Assembly: GCF_005405365.1 (NCBI RefSeq)
Contig: NZ_BJDX01000007.1
Span: 62,001-126,000, forward strand
Length of the DNA: 64,000 bases
Source: Enterococcus xiangfangensis
Lineage (GTDB): Bacteria > Bacillota > Bacilli > Lactobacillales > Enterococcaceae
Reading direction: 5' to 3'
Shown: in pieces, positions 53,778-63,089 of the stretch
Layout: the number at the start of each line of letters is the position of its first letter
Position numbering within the stretch: the stretch's first letter is position 1
Notes under the pieces: generated by a model
What the model was told of the DNA's origin: nothing
Databases searched by the model: none
The model's input: the letters and a program-made list of their open reading frames with translations, nothing else
Made by a program: the position numbers and the translations under genes

Positions 53778-54815
53778 ATGGAACAATCTTTTTTTAAAGA
53801 ATTGATTCGTTACAACAAACCAAAGGAATCCCCCTTTCGTTTAATCGGCGCGGGCCTTTGTATGATCAGCATCTTATTCACCGGTTATTTATCTCATCAA
53901 CTAGCAGTTGCTAGTTTTGGTTCACTAGGTATCTTTACCTTTCTTTATTATCAAAATCTCCCTCTAAAACAGTTAGTGCTGCGTTTATCAATTATCGGTA
54001 GTTTCTTAACTTTAGGAAATTTTCTTGGTATGCTTTCAACCCACGCAGATTGGACTGCTCCTATCGTCGTTGCCCTTATCGGCTTTTTAGGTCGTTTCTT
54101 TTTCCGACTGCACGGCATTGCCAAACCAGGTCCTTTTTTCATCGTTATGGTTACAGCAATGGGCACAAGCACAAAGATTCCTTTAACTAAGATCCCCTTA
54201 ATGAGCGGCTACTTTTTTATCGGCGTACTCTTTGCCATCGTCTTTGCGGTTATCATACACTTTATAGAAAAAGCACCCTTGCCAACAACCAAAACAGCTG
54301 CCACACTGAAATCACGAATTGCTGATGATCCGGCTGTGATCATCGAAAGTCTTTTTTATAGCGCTATTTTATTTTTTGCTGTGTATTTAAGTATGGGACT
54401 GCGTTTAGAAAATCCTTACTGGCTCATCGTCTCTTGTGCAGCGATTTTACAAGGCGACACGCTGCGGGCAATGGCTCATCGAAATATTCAACGGATCTTT
54501 GGTACGATCATTGGTCTGTTGATCGCTGCCTTTTTACTGAATTTGTCTCTAACTGTTTTTGAAACATTGATCGTGATCACTTTGCTGTTTGTGACCGTCG
54601 AATACTTTATCAAACGCAATTACGCAATCGCGCAATTTTTTACCACACCTATGTCGCTAATGTTGGCGATGCTGGCAAAACAGCAATACATTTACACCTT
54701 GATCCAATTTCGCTTTCTCGGAATTGTGATTGGCAGTTTATTAGGTCTGCTTGCTGCTTACTTGATGCATATTAGTTTCAACTTTTACAATCGTAAATTC
54801 CGACCAAACGAATAA
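53778..54815 (+). CDS. FUSC-family membrane protein (aromatic-acid exporter-like)
   Basis: The 345-residue protein has two blocks of hydrophobic helices (about 20-145 and 185-330) separated by a short hydrophilic loop. The second block contains the FUSC-type motif NPYWLIVSCAAILQGDTLRAMAHRNIQRIFGTIIG. The family includes fusaric-acid and p-hydroxybenzoate efflux components. The substrate is unknown. It is monocistronic, with a GTATAATATG -10 region. Confidence 0.85.
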   Translation: MEQSFFKELIRYNKPKESPFRLIGAGLCMISILFTGYLSHQLAVASFGSLGIFTFLYYQNLPLKQLVLRLSIIGSFLTLGNFLGMLSTHADWTAPIVVALIGFLGRFFFRLHGIAKPGPFFIVMVTAMGTSTKIPLTKIPLMSGYFFIGVLFAIVFAVIIHFIEKAPLPTTKTAATLKSRIADDPAVIIESLFYSAILFFAVYLSMGLRLENPYWLIVSCAAILQGDTLRAMAHRNIQRIFGTIIGLLIAAFLLNLSLTVFETLIVITLLFVTVEYFIKRNYAIAQFFTTPMSLMLAMLAKQQYIYTLIQFRFLGIVIGSLLGLLAAYLMHISFNFYNRKFRPNE

Positions 54816-54830
54816 TGATCAGACCGAGTG

Positions 54831-54901
54831 AGTCTGTAGTGTCCTCTAAAAGTTAGACCAAAAATCTAACTTCTGGGAGCACTACAGACTGCTCTTTTTT
54901 T
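54831..54901 (+). terminator. Long imperfect hairpin terminator after the FUSC gene
   Basis: AGTCTGTAGTG pairs with CACTACAGACT. The inner part (CTAAAAGTTAGACC...ATCTAACTTCTGGGAG) continues as an imperfect stem, followed by TTTTTTT. The inner sequence resembles IS3-family terminal repeats brought together. Confidence 0.7.
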
Positions 54902-54940
54902 GTTATACTAAGGATATTAAACATAAAAGGAGTTCCTACT

Positions 54941-55750
54941 ATGTATCGATTGATTGCTTGTGATTTGGATGAAACATTGTTAGATAAAAATCGGCATGTG
55001 TCCAAAAAGACACAAGAAACAATAAAAAAGGCCGAAGCCCAAGGATTGGTATTCGTGCCGGCGACTGGTCGTGGATTCTATTCAATCAAGCAAACATTGG
55101 AAGAATTAACTGCTAAAAATAAAGACAACCATTACATGATCGGTTTTAATGGCGGCGTAATTGTCAAAAATCAAGGACCAGTGATTATCAAAGATTTTCC
55201 TTTGAATTTCGAACTACTTACTCGCTTATTTGAATTTGGTTCCAAATATGACGTAGCGATCCATCTTTATACATTTGAACAAACGTATCTTTATCACAGC
55301 AATCCTGAAGAAGATGCTTACTTGTCGACGATTCCTCACGAAAAAAGGCTAGATGATGATTTTAGTTTTCTAAAAAATCAAACTTGCTATAAAGCCTTGT
55401 TCCAAAATACGGATCGCAGTTATTTAGAAAAATTAGAACAAGAACTACCTGCTGAACTGCGCGCAGTCTTAGAAATAAGCTACTCTTCCAACCGTTATAT
55501 CGAATTCAATCCAAAAGGCGTCAGCAAAGGCGCGGCATTGCAAGTGCTAGCAGATCAGCTGAAGATTCCTATGAGCGAAACAATCGCTATTGGCGATAAC
55601 ACAAATGACCTAGCGATGATCCACACAGCTGCGTTAGGTGTTGCAGTCGCTAATGCGGTCCCTGCCGTTAAAGCGGCGGCCCAGCATACAACGATTGCCA
55701 CTCATGAACAAAGTGCTGTAGCTGAAGTCATCGAAACGTTTATTTTATAA
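54941..55750 (+). CDS. Cof-type HAD-IIB phosphatase
   Basis: The 269-residue HAD hydrolase has motif I ACDLDETLLDKN, motif II PATGRG, and motif IV IAIGDNTNDLAMI preceded by KGVSKGAAL. It dephosphorylates sugar phosphates or cofactors such as FMN; substrates of Cof proteins overlap widely. AAGGAG precedes the ATG. Confidence 0.92.
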   Translation: MYRLIACDLDETLLDKNRHVSKKTQETIKKAEAQGLVFVPATGRGFYSIKQTLEELTAKNKDNHYMIGFNGGVIVKNQGPVIIKDFPLNFELLTRLFEFGSKYDVAIHLYTFEQTYLYHSNPEEDAYLSTIPHEKRLDDDFSFLKNQTCYKALFQNTDRSYLEKLEQELPAELRAVLEISYSSNRYIEFNPKGVSKGAALQVLADQLKIPMSETIAIGDNTNDLAMIHTAALGVAVANAVPAVKAAAQHTTIATHEQSAVAEVIETFIL

Positions 55751-55789
55751 AAACAAGGGAGTGTGAATTAGTCTCACACTCCCTTGTTT
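55751..55789. terminator. Bidirectional terminator between the HAD gene and the second corA
   Basis: AAACAAGGGAGTGTGA pairs perfectly with TCACACTCCCTTGTTT. Confidence 0.9.
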
Positions 55790-55829
55790 TAAACTGACTG
55801 TTTTTTCAAAAAAATTCTGTTATCCCTTT

Positions 55830-56735
55830 TTAACGTATTCTGCGCCATAAAATCAAGATCAACCATACAGATAGTCCTAAACTGATGATCAATGTTATGA
55901 ACCAGCCGGCTTCAGAATGGGCAAAAGGCAATGGCATATTCATTCCAAAAAAGCCCGTCACGATCGTTGGGATCGTCAACAACAATGACCAGATCGTCAA
56001 AATTTTCATCGTGTCGTTCAAATTATTATTCAACAAATTATTATAGGTCCCCGACAATTGATCCAAAACCTCACTGGAAAGTTTCGTCATCTCTACCGCT
56101 TGTTTTGCCTCGATCAATGCATCGTCTAACTCTTCTTTTTCTTTAGCAGTAAAGCTTGAAAAAAGCGTCTGTGCTTTGACTTGTTCCAACAGCACCGCAT
56201 TTTGTTTAGTCGCAGTTACTAAATAAACTAGCCCAATTTCTAAATCAGAAAGTGCCAATAAATTTTTATTGGTTGTCTTTTCGCGCAGTCTTTTGTTCAA
56301 ATGGATTCGCTGACTGTCTACTTCTTCTACTAAAGGAAAATAATAATCAGAAATCAAAAACAAGGTGTGGAACAACAAACTCGCTGTGCTTTGATCTGGT
56401 TCATTTGCTAATAAATTTTCAATGATGTTTTCAACATAGTCTGTCCGCTCATTTACAAAAGAGAAAAAATAATGCTCTTTTAAAATAAAGGCCATTGGAC
56501 TCGTCTCATAGTGATTATCTTTTTTCAAAAGATTCGGTACATTAAAAATCAACAAAAATGCTTTTTCTAAGGGATCATATTCCACCCGCGCCCGCTCGTT
56601 GTCATCAAGAGCATACGTCAACATCTCATCACTGATCGCATAACTGGCCTGTAATTTTTTTATTTCATGCGATTGTGTACTATCCACATTGATCCAAGTA
56701 CACTTCGCTTGATTGAATGTTTTTTCGCTGTCCAT
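55830..56735 (-). CDS. corA: Second CorA-family divalent cation transporter
   Basis: The 301-residue protein has a cytoplasmic domain, long helix, GMN motif in TIVTGFFGMNMPLPF, and two terminal membrane helices ending LILWRRIR. It is unlike the first CorA copy. The start at 56735 is fixed by AGGAGG 7 nt upstream; the open frame extends 45 codons further without family similarity. Confidence 0.9.
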   Translation of the reverse strand: MDSEKTFNQAKCTWINVDSTQSHEIKKLQASYAISDEMLTYALDDNERARVEYDPLEKAFLLIFNVPNLLKKDNHYETSPMAFILKEHYFFSFVNERTDYVENIIENLLANEPDQSTASLLFHTLFLISDYYFPLVEEVDSQRIHLNKRLREKTTNKNLLALSDLEIGLVYLVTATKQNAVLLEQVKAQTLFSSFTAKEKEELDDALIEAKQAVEMTKLSSEVLDQLSGTYNNLLNNNLNDTMKILTIWSLLLTIPTIVTGFFGMNMPLPFAHSEAGWFITLIISLGLSVWLILILWRRIR

Positions 56736-56888
56736 CAAAAACCTCCTGTACTGATTCTTGCTCACAGTATACCAAAAATCATCATTCACTATTAATTTCA
56801 CACACGTTAGAAGTTTTTTATTGACTTTTTTAATACCTCGCTTTATTATCTTTATGACACGAGGTATCATTTATAAGGAGGTAAAAAA

Positions 56889-57221
56889 TTGGAAATCGAT
56901 AAAGAAGTCTTACGCGGATACATCGATCCAATCATTCTAAGTATTCTGGCTAAAGCTGACAGCTATGGTTATGATCTTGCGCGCCAAGCAAAGGAACTGA
57001 GTCATGGAACTTTCGAATTGAAAGAAGGAACTTTATACGTTGCATTCAAACGTTTAGAAAAAAATGGGTATGCAGTCGGCTATTGGCAAGAAGGCCAAGC
57101 GGCTCGACGTAAATACTATCATATAACAGAAAAAGGCCGGACTTTTTTGCAGCACAAAAAACAGGAATGGCAATTTATCAAACAATTAATGGACACTTTT
57201 TATAAAGGAGACGAAAACTAA
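56889..57221 (+). CDS. PadR-family transcriptional regulator
   Basis: The 110-residue PadR winged helix has LRGYIDPIILSILAKADSYGYDLA, LKEGTLYVAFKRLEKNGYAVGYW and RRKYYHITEKGR. It uses a TTG start with AAGGAGG 7 nt upstream. The TAATG overlap with the next gene indicates coupling; PadR proteins of this type usually repress their own operon, including a membrane protein partner. Confidence 0.93.
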   Translation: MEIDKEVLRGYIDPIILSILAKADSYGYDLARQAKELSHGTFELKEGTLYVAFKRLEKNGYAVGYWQEGQAARRKYYHITEKGRTFLQHKKQEWQFIKQLMDTFYKGDEN

Positions 57222-57772
57222 TGAACACATCAACCGATAATAAAATCCAAAAATTTGCAGAAGAAATGGTCAGAGAAAGTTTGAGCAAAGATCAGCTGAG
57301 TTACCCCGAACGGATGTCCTTGAAATTACAAGAACTTCGCGAAAAAACAATCCAAAATCTAAAACCAAATCGCCAAGAAGAAACAGATGAGATTGCAGGG
57401 TATGTCAAAGATTACTTGACTCAATTGATGACTGAAGAAAATTTAAGCGAAGAAGATGCTTTGAATCGAACGATCGCTGTTTTCCAAGCAGATCGTCCAC
57501 TTTCAGATGAGGAACAAAAAAATCTGGAACGACAAGCTTATTATCAATCCATCGATCCGCAAATCGAGGAGTCAATCGGATTAGGTTATGCCAGCAATTT
57601 ATTCATTGGAATCGTGATTGGTGCAATCATCGGTATTTTCGGACAGATTTTATATACCGGTGACTTGATTGGGATCGTCTTATTTTTGATGATCGGACTA
57701 GGTTTACTGCTGGGGATCGCCTTAGGGTTGAAAAAACACAATCGCATTATCAGTCAGCATCGAATGAAATAG
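57221..57772 (+). CDS. Membrane protein partner of PadR (DUF1700/permease-prefix-like)
   Basis: The 183-residue protein has a charged helical N-terminal half (about 1-115) and two C-terminal membrane helices (LFIGIVIGAIIGIFGQILY and IGIVLFLMIGLGLLLGIAL). It resembles the DUF1700/permease-prefix-domain proteins found next to PadR genes. The function is unknown; it is probably an envelope-stress membrane protein. Confidence 0.75.
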   Translation: MNTSTDNKIQKFAEEMVRESLSKDQLSYPERMSLKLQELREKTIQNLKPNRQEETDEIAGYVKDYLTQLMTEENLSEEDALNRTIAVFQADRPLSDEEQKNLERQAYYQSIDPQIEESIGLGYASNLFIGIVIGAIIGIFGQILYTGDLIGIVLFLMIGLGLLLGIALGLKKHNRIISQHRMK

Positions 57773-57780
57773 TTCACGCA

Positions 57781-57821
57781 AAAAAAGAGCGATGACAAAA
57801 TTTTTGTCATCGCTCTTTTTT
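57781..57821. terminator. Bidirectional terminator after the PadR operon
   Basis: AAAAAAGAGCGATGACAAAA pairs with TTTTGTCATCGCTCTTTTTT. It carries the recurrent GACAAAA/TTTTGTC core. Confidence 0.9.
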
Positions 57822-57899
57822 ATGCGGTGCTCCAGAATCTTCTTTAGAAAATAAGCTAAAATTTCTTATAGCTACTTACTTCTGTCACGACCACTTTTA

Positions 57900-58556
57900 T
57901 TATTCAGCAGGTACCGCTTGAACTTCTAAGATTTTTTCATCGATAATCTGAAGCACTTCATCGCGTGCTTGTTCATCGTCAACAAAGTTTAAACGATCAC
58001 CATCGATTTGGATCTTAGGACTTTCATTGTAGTCTTCATACCATTGATCATAACGGCTGTTTAATTCTTTATAATAATCATATAAAGTTGGATCAGATTC
58101 TAATTGTTCATATTCACGGCCGCGTTTTTGGATACGTTCCATCATCGTTTCAAACGAAACACGGATATGTACTAATAGATCCGGATGTTTTTTATGAGCC
58201 GCATATGGCAACTCTTGCATCATGTTAGCCAATAATTCATCATAAACCTTTACTTCTGTCTCTGTTGCTCGACCAAGATCGGCATTTAGATGGAACAATA
58301 AAGAATCTTCATAGATTGAACGATCCAAGACATTGTTATCATCTTGCATAGCTTTTTTGATACTATCGAAACGTTTATTTAAAAAATAAATCTGCAATAA
58401 GAATGCATATTGCTCTGGATCGGCATAAAACAATGGCAATACTTCATTATCATCAATTGATTCATAAAAAGCTTGACTGTCTAGATGCTCTGACAACATT
58501 GCGGTCAAACTTGATTTCCCTGCTCCAATGGTTCCTGCTAATACGATCACGCTCAT
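57900..58556 (-). CDS. Deoxynucleoside kinase (dAK/dGK family)
   Basis: The 218-residue kinase has P-loop LAGTIGAGKSSLTAML, the DRS motif DRSIYEDSLLF, and a lid with MERIQKRGREYE. It phosphorylates deoxyadenosine or deoxyguanosine (possibly deoxycytidine) for nucleotide salvage. The ATG at 58556 gives the family N-terminus MSVIVLAGTIG; a longer frame to 58637 adds 27 unrelated codons. Confidence 0.93.
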   Translation of the reverse strand: MSVIVLAGTIGAGKSSLTAMLSEHLDSQAFYESIDDNEVLPLFYADPEQYAFLLQIYFLNKRFDSIKKAMQDDNNVLDRSIYEDSLLFHLNADLGRATETEVKVYDELLANMMQELPYAAHKKHPDLLVHIRVSFETMMERIQKRGREYEQLESDPTLYDYYKELNSRYDQWYEDYNESPKIQIDGDRLNFVDDEQARDEVLQIIDEKILEVQAVPAE

Positions 58557-58910
58557 AAACCCCCAACTCGTTTCATACAAAATATAGTGCGTATTTTTCA
58601 ACTTATACAATATACCCCCAATATCTGGTGTCGTCAAACAAAAAATTCGAAAAATTTGATTCTTTTTTTCTTCTAAGGAATGTTTAAAAAATCGTTGTTT
58701 TTCAAAAACTTTTCAGTAGTTTCGTTTACTTGTCGGCGTTCTCTGAGTAAAATGTAAAGGAGATTGAAATGAATAACTATTATTAAATAAAAATTATCCC
58801 CTGTTTTTCAGGCGGGGCTAACACAAGATTGCGCGTTTCATTAAGCGGCAATCGGCTATTTTTCTCTGGAGGGAAAAATAATCACTCTAAAACGAAATAG
58901 GGGTTTTTAT
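58557..58910. other. Leader region upstream of the mevalonate operon
   Basis: About 350 bases. A strong site AAAGGAG precedes a five-codon frame MNNYY-stop (58769-58786). It is followed by a GC-rich hairpin (CCCCTG-TTTTT-CAGGCGGGG, about 58798-58817) and a second potential stem (ATTGCGC...GCGGCAAT, about 58829-58853). A TAAAAT at 58748-58753 could be a -10, but would start transcription inside the ribosome site of the mini-frame. No known riboswitch was recognised. Confidence 0.4.
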
Positions 58911-59852
58911 ATGAAATCGATTGGCACCGGTTATGCCAGCGGGAAAATCATATTAATGGGAGAACATTCGGTTGTCTACGGGGAACCGGCGATCGCCTTT
59001 CCTTTTTCTGGAACAGGCATTCAAGCGACTATTCGCGCGAATAAATTAGAATCGTGGATCGAATCTAGTTTTTTTCACGGACCAATTTCAAAAGCACCAA
59101 ATACGATGCGAAATGTTACGGTCTTGCTTTGGTATTTAGTTAAATATTTTAAAATTCCAGAACCATTTTACTTAAAAATCGACAGCTCGATTCCCGCAGA
59201 ACGCGGCATGGGTTCCAGTGCTGCCGTCGCTGTTGCGATTACTCGCGCGGTTTTTGATTGGATGGAAGAACCAGCAACACAAAAAAAAGTTCTCCATTTT
59301 GTCAATCAGGCTGAAGCTGTTGCTCATGGAAATCCTAGTGGGATCGACGCGACAACGATTAGCGGAACCGAACCCATTCTTTATCAAAAAGGGATTGGTT
59401 TTCAACCTTTCCAACTGAATATGGATGCTTTTTTAGTCGTTGCTGATACTGGGATCAAAGGTCAGACTCGCAAAGCAGTCAGCGACATCGCTCAGTTAAT
59501 GAAGCTGCGTCCTTATGAAACGAATAAACAAATCCAAACACTGGGTAAATTAACTCGCCAAGCTCAACAGGCGATCTTACAAAACCGACCTAGAATTTTA
59601 GGCGATTGTATGAATCAAGCTCAAGGGTTGTTGCGCTTATTAGGCACCAGTAATCGGCATTTGGATCATTTGATCAAAACTGCTTTAGACAATCAGGCGC
59701 TTGGGGCAAAACTGACCGGCGGCGGTCGCGGCGGTTGCATGATCGCTTTAGCAGAAAATGAAACGAGCGGTCGGCAGTTGCAGCAGATTCTATTAGACGC
59801 TGGGGCACGAAATACATGGATCGAAGGGTTAGGGGTGTATGCGCATGTTTAG
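58911..59852 (+). CDS. mvaK1: Mevalonate kinase
   Basis: The 313-residue GHMP kinase has GKIILMGEHSVVYGEPAIAFP (motif 1), IPAERGMGSSAAVAVA (ATP motif 2) and KLTGGGRGGCMIAL (motif 3). It converts mevalonate to 5-phosphomevalonate, the first step encoded by this four-gene isoprenoid operon. Its 3' end overlaps mvaD by 8 nt. Confidence 0.96.
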   Translation: MKSIGTGYASGKIILMGEHSVVYGEPAIAFPFSGTGIQATIRANKLESWIESSFFHGPISKAPNTMRNVTVLLWYLVKYFKIPEPFYLKIDSSIPAERGMGSSAAVAVAITRAVFDWMEEPATQKKVLHFVNQAEAVAHGNPSGIDATTISGTEPILYQKGIGFQPFQLNMDAFLVVADTGIKGQTRKAVSDIAQLMKLRPYETNKQIQTLGKLTRQAQQAILQNRPRILGDCMNQAQGLLRLLGTSNRHLDHLIKTALDNQALGAKLTGGGRGGCMIALAENETSGRQLQQILLDAGARNTWIEGLGVYAHV

Positions 59853-60846
59853 CGGCAAAGCTCGAGCTTATACTAACATCGCCTTGATTAAATATTGGGG
59901 CAAAGAAGATCAAGAACTGATCATCCCGATGAACAGCAGCTTATCGCTGACATTGGATGCTTTTTATACTGAAACTCAAGTCATCTTTTCAGAAGATCTG
60001 ACTGAAGATTGCTTCTATTTAGACAATCAATTGCAAGATTCGAAAGCGACTGTAAAAGTGAGTCGCTTTCTTGATCTCGTCCGTTCTCAGGCCCGCTCTT
60101 CCTTATATGCGGTCGTTAAGAGTCAAAATTTTGTTCCAACAGCCGCTGGGTTAGCTTCTTCTGCAAGCGGATTGGCAGCTCTAGCTGGTGCGGCCAGTGC
60201 CGCATTGAAGTTAGATTTAGCACCGGAAGATTTATCGCGTTTAGCACGTCGCGGTTCTGGTTCAGCCTGCCGCAGTATCTACGGCGGCTTTGCGGAATGG
60301 CAAAAAGGAAATTCTGATCAGACTTCTCGTGCTGTAAAAGTTCCTAGCAATAATTTCGAGAACGATTTAAGTATGATTTTTGTTGTCGTCAACGATGCTA
60401 AAAAAGATATCTCTAGTCGTGACGGTATGCAGCGAACCGTTGAAACTTCCGCGTTTTATGACGGTTGGTTGCAAACTGTGCCGCAAGACCTAGCGCGCGC
60501 AAAAAAAGCGATTATTGAAAAAGATTTTAACACGCTGGGGAAAGTAACTGAAGCTAGCGCTTTGAAGATGCACGGAACAACTCTAGCGGCTAATCCACCG
60601 TTTACCTATTGGTCAGCTGAAAGCATGCAAGTCATGGACCTTGTCCGTCAACTCAGAAATAACGGTTTGCCTTGTTACTTCACAATGGACGCAGGTCCCA
60701 ATGTTAAAATTTTAGTGGAACGAAAAAATGAGAACGCATTGCTCCATGCTTTAAGTAGCCAGCTCAACTATCAACATTTAGTGGTCGCTCATGCAGGTCC
60801 AGCAATTGAAATCTTACCAGAAGATGCTCCCCTTCCATCTTTTTAG
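59845..60846 (+). CDS. mvaD: Diphosphomevalonate decarboxylase
   Basis: The 333-residue protein has SGKARAYTNIALIKYWGKEDQ at the start, the substrate-binding TAAGLASSASGLAALAGA and GSGSACRSIYGGFAEW. It makes isopentenyl diphosphate from mevalonate diphosphate with loss of CO2. Of two ATG codons six bases apart, the second (59845) gives the family-like MFSGKARA start and better spacing from AGGGG. Confidence 0.96.
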   Translation: MFSGKARAYTNIALIKYWGKEDQELIIPMNSSLSLTLDAFYTETQVIFSEDLTEDCFYLDNQLQDSKATVKVSRFLDLVRSQARSSLYAVVKSQNFVPTAAGLASSASGLAALAGAASAALKLDLAPEDLSRLARRGSGSACRSIYGGFAEWQKGNSDQTSRAVKVPSNNFENDLSMIFVVVNDAKKDISSRDGMQRTVETSAFYDGWLQTVPQDLARAKKAIIEKDFNTLGKVTEASALKMHGTTLAANPPFTYWSAESMQVMDLVRQLRNNGLPCYFTMDAGPNVKILVERKNENALLHALSSQLNYQHLVVAHAGPAIEILPEDAPLPSF

Positions 60847-60887
60847 TTTGTAAAATTAGTATGTAAAAATGAAAAAGGAGTCAGCAA

Positions 60888-61976
60888 ATGATCGAAGTCT
60901 CTGCACCAGGAAAATTATACATTGCCGGCGAATATGCTGTAGTCGAACCTGGACATCCAGCGATTATTGTTGCGATTGATCAATTTATCTCGATCTCAAT
61001 TGGGCCTGCCAAAAAAATCGGTAGCATTCAATCTGCTCAATATAGTGATCTGCCAGTGCGGTGGACTCGCCGCAACAATGAATTAGTCTTGGATCTCCGC
61101 GACAATCCATTCCATTATATTTTAGCCGCGATCCACTTCACCGAAAAATTTGCGCAAGAAAACGGAAAAAAACTCGCCTTCTTCGATTTAAAAGTAACTA
61201 GCGAGTTGGATAATTCCAACGGCCGCAAATATGGACTCGGTTCTAGTGGTGCGGTGACGGTCGCTACTGTCAAAGCGTTGAATGCTTTTTATGATTTACG
61301 ACTTTCACAGTTGGAATTATTCAAATTAGCCACTTTAGCGCATTTAAATGTACAAGGCAACGGTTCTTGCGGCGATATCGCTGCAAGTTGTTATGGCGGT
61401 TGGCTGGCCTTTTCTACTTTTGATCACGACTGGGTTTTAAACAAATTAGCCACCGAAAAGTTGTCGTCTTTGATTGAAAGTGATTGGCCAAGTTTGCAAA
61501 TTGAACCACTACAAGTGCCAGAAGATCTGCGCTTACTGATTGGTTGGACGGGCAGTCCAGCTTCGACTTCTGATTTAGTCGATCAAGTCCATCAATCCCG
61601 TCAAGATAAAAAAACTTCTTATGAAAATTTTTTAAGTGACAGTAAACAATGTGTCGATCAGATGATTCAAGGCTTCAAACAAAAAGATGTGGCGTTGATT
61701 CAAAAAATGATTCGAAAAAATCGCTATTTATTGAATCAGCTGACCAGTTTGAGCAATGTATCGATCGAGACAGAAGAATTGAAACGCTTGAATGATCTTG
61801 CTGAAAATTACGGCGGTGCCGCAAAATCATCAGGTGCTGGTGGCGGTGATTGCGGAATCGTAATCATCGACAAACGCGCCGGCATCTTACCTTTGATGAG
61901 CTCATGGGAAAAAGCCGGTATCACGCCGCTTCCTTTACATGTCTATCATTTCAAGGAGGAGCACCATGAATCGTAA
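60888..61976 (+). CDS. mvaK2: Phosphomevalonate kinase
   Basis: The 362-residue GHMP kinase has APGKLYIAGEYAVVEPGHPAI, RKYGLGSSGAVTVATVKAL and SSGAGGGDCGIVI. It phosphorylates 5-phosphomevalonate. AAGGAG precedes the ATG, and the end overlaps fni by 11 nt. Confidence 0.96.
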   Translation: MIEVSAPGKLYIAGEYAVVEPGHPAIIVAIDQFISISIGPAKKIGSIQSAQYSDLPVRWTRRNNELVLDLRDNPFHYILAAIHFTEKFAQENGKKLAFFDLKVTSELDNSNGRKYGLGSSGAVTVATVKALNAFYDLRLSQLELFKLATLAHLNVQGNGSCGDIAASCYGGWLAFSTFDHDWVLNKLATEKLSSLIESDWPSLQIEPLQVPEDLRLLIGWTGSPASTSDLVDQVHQSRQDKKTSYENFLSDSKQCVDQMIQGFKQKDVALIQKMIRKNRYLLNQLTSLSNVSIETEELKRLNDLAENYGGAAKSSGAGGGDCGIVIIDKRAGILPLMSSWEKAGITPLPLHVYHFKEEHHES

Positions 61977-63009
61977 AGATGAACATGTCTCTTTAGCTCG
62001 CGCTTTTCATCATAAAATCAAGGAAAATGATTTTGATGCCGTTCGTTTGATTCATTCACCTTTAGTGACCACTCGTCCCAAAGCGATCGATCTGAGCACC
62101 GAATTTCTCGGTTTAAAACTAAGTGTGCCCTTTTACATCAATGCGATGACTGGCGGTAGTGAGAAAACGAAACAGATCAACCATGATTTAGCTATCATTG
62201 CTCGCGAGACCAATTTGATGATGGCGACAGGATCTGTCAGTGCCGCGCTCAAAGATCCCACCGTAGCAGACTCTTATACGATCATTCGCCAAGTCAACCC
62301 CAACGGTTTGATTTTAGGAAATATGGGCGCTGGCAGAACAAGCGCTGACGCAAAAAAAATTGTCGATTTGCTTCAAGCAGACGGTCTGCAAATTCATTTG
62401 AATGTGCCGCAAGAATTGGTTATGCCTGAAGGCGATCGTGATTTCCATACATGGTCACAAAATATCCAAGAAACGCTTCAACATTCTACCGTTCCTGTGA
62501 TCGTTAAAGAAGTCGGTTTTGGGATGGATTACGAGACGATCCAACGTTTGAAAACACTCGGTGTAGCAGCTATTGACGTTTCCGGTCGCGGCGGCACGAG
62601 TTTTTCTCAAATTGAAAATGCTCGACGTCCCAAAAAAGAATTAGACTACTTAGCCGACTGGGGACAATCTACGGTGATTTCTTTACTGGAAGCACAAAAT
62701 GATCCAGAGATGATTTTACTTGCTTCTGGCGGCATTCGAAATGCCTTTGATATTTTCAAAGCGCTTTGTTTAGGGGCTAAAGCTGTTGGGATTTCTGCTA
62801 CGATTTTAGATAGGCTGTTAAGCCACGGAATCGAAGCGGCGATCGAAATGATCGAAGACTGGAAAGTGCAGCTTCACCGATTGTATTTGATGACCAATAA
62901 AACAACGACTGCCGATTTGATTCGTAACCCGCTGATTCTGAGCGGCGCGCCTAAAGAATGGTGCCAAGCTCGAGGAATCGATTATAAAAAATTAGCCGTA
63001 CGAAAATAA
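61966..63009 (+). CDS. fni: Type 2 isopentenyl-diphosphate delta-isomerase (FMN-dependent)
   Basis: The 347-residue FMN TIM-barrel protein has MNRKDEHVSLARAF, FYINAMTGGSEKTKQIN, GSVSAALKDP, VIVKEVGFGMDYETIQRL, DVSGRGGTSF and ASGGIRNAFDIFKAL. It interconverts IPP and DMAPP and completes the operon. The ATG at 61966 follows AGGAGG by 7 nt. Confidence 0.97.
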   Translation: MNRKDEHVSLARAFHHKIKENDFDAVRLIHSPLVTTRPKAIDLSTEFLGLKLSVPFYINAMTGGSEKTKQINHDLAIIARETNLMMATGSVSAALKDPTVADSYTIIRQVNPNGLILGNMGAGRTSADAKKIVDLLQADGLQIHLNVPQELVMPEGDRDFHTWSQNIQETLQHSTVPVIVKEVGFGMDYETIQRLKTLGVAAIDVSGRGGTSFSQIENARRPKKELDYLADWGQSTVISLLEAQNDPEMILLASGGIRNAFDIFKALCLGAKAVGISATILDRLLSHGIEAAIEMIEDWKVQLHRLYLMTNKTTTADLIRNPLILSGAPKEWCQARGIDYKKLAVRK

Positions 63010-63039
63010 GTTGTAAAATCTCAACTAAATCGAATATAT

Positions 63040-63069
63040 AAAGGGCTGCGACATTTGTCGCAGCCCTTT
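63040..63069. terminator. Bidirectional terminator after fni
   Basis: AAAGGGCTGCGACA pairs perfectly with TGTCGCAGCCCTTT. Confidence 0.9.
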
Positions 63070-63089
63070 ATGCTAATAAAACTTTGTAG

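Noticed and set aside
55830..56870. Longer start for the second CorA at 56870
   Set aside because: The extra 45 codons are basic, unlike the family, and the AGGAGG site marks the ATG at 56735.
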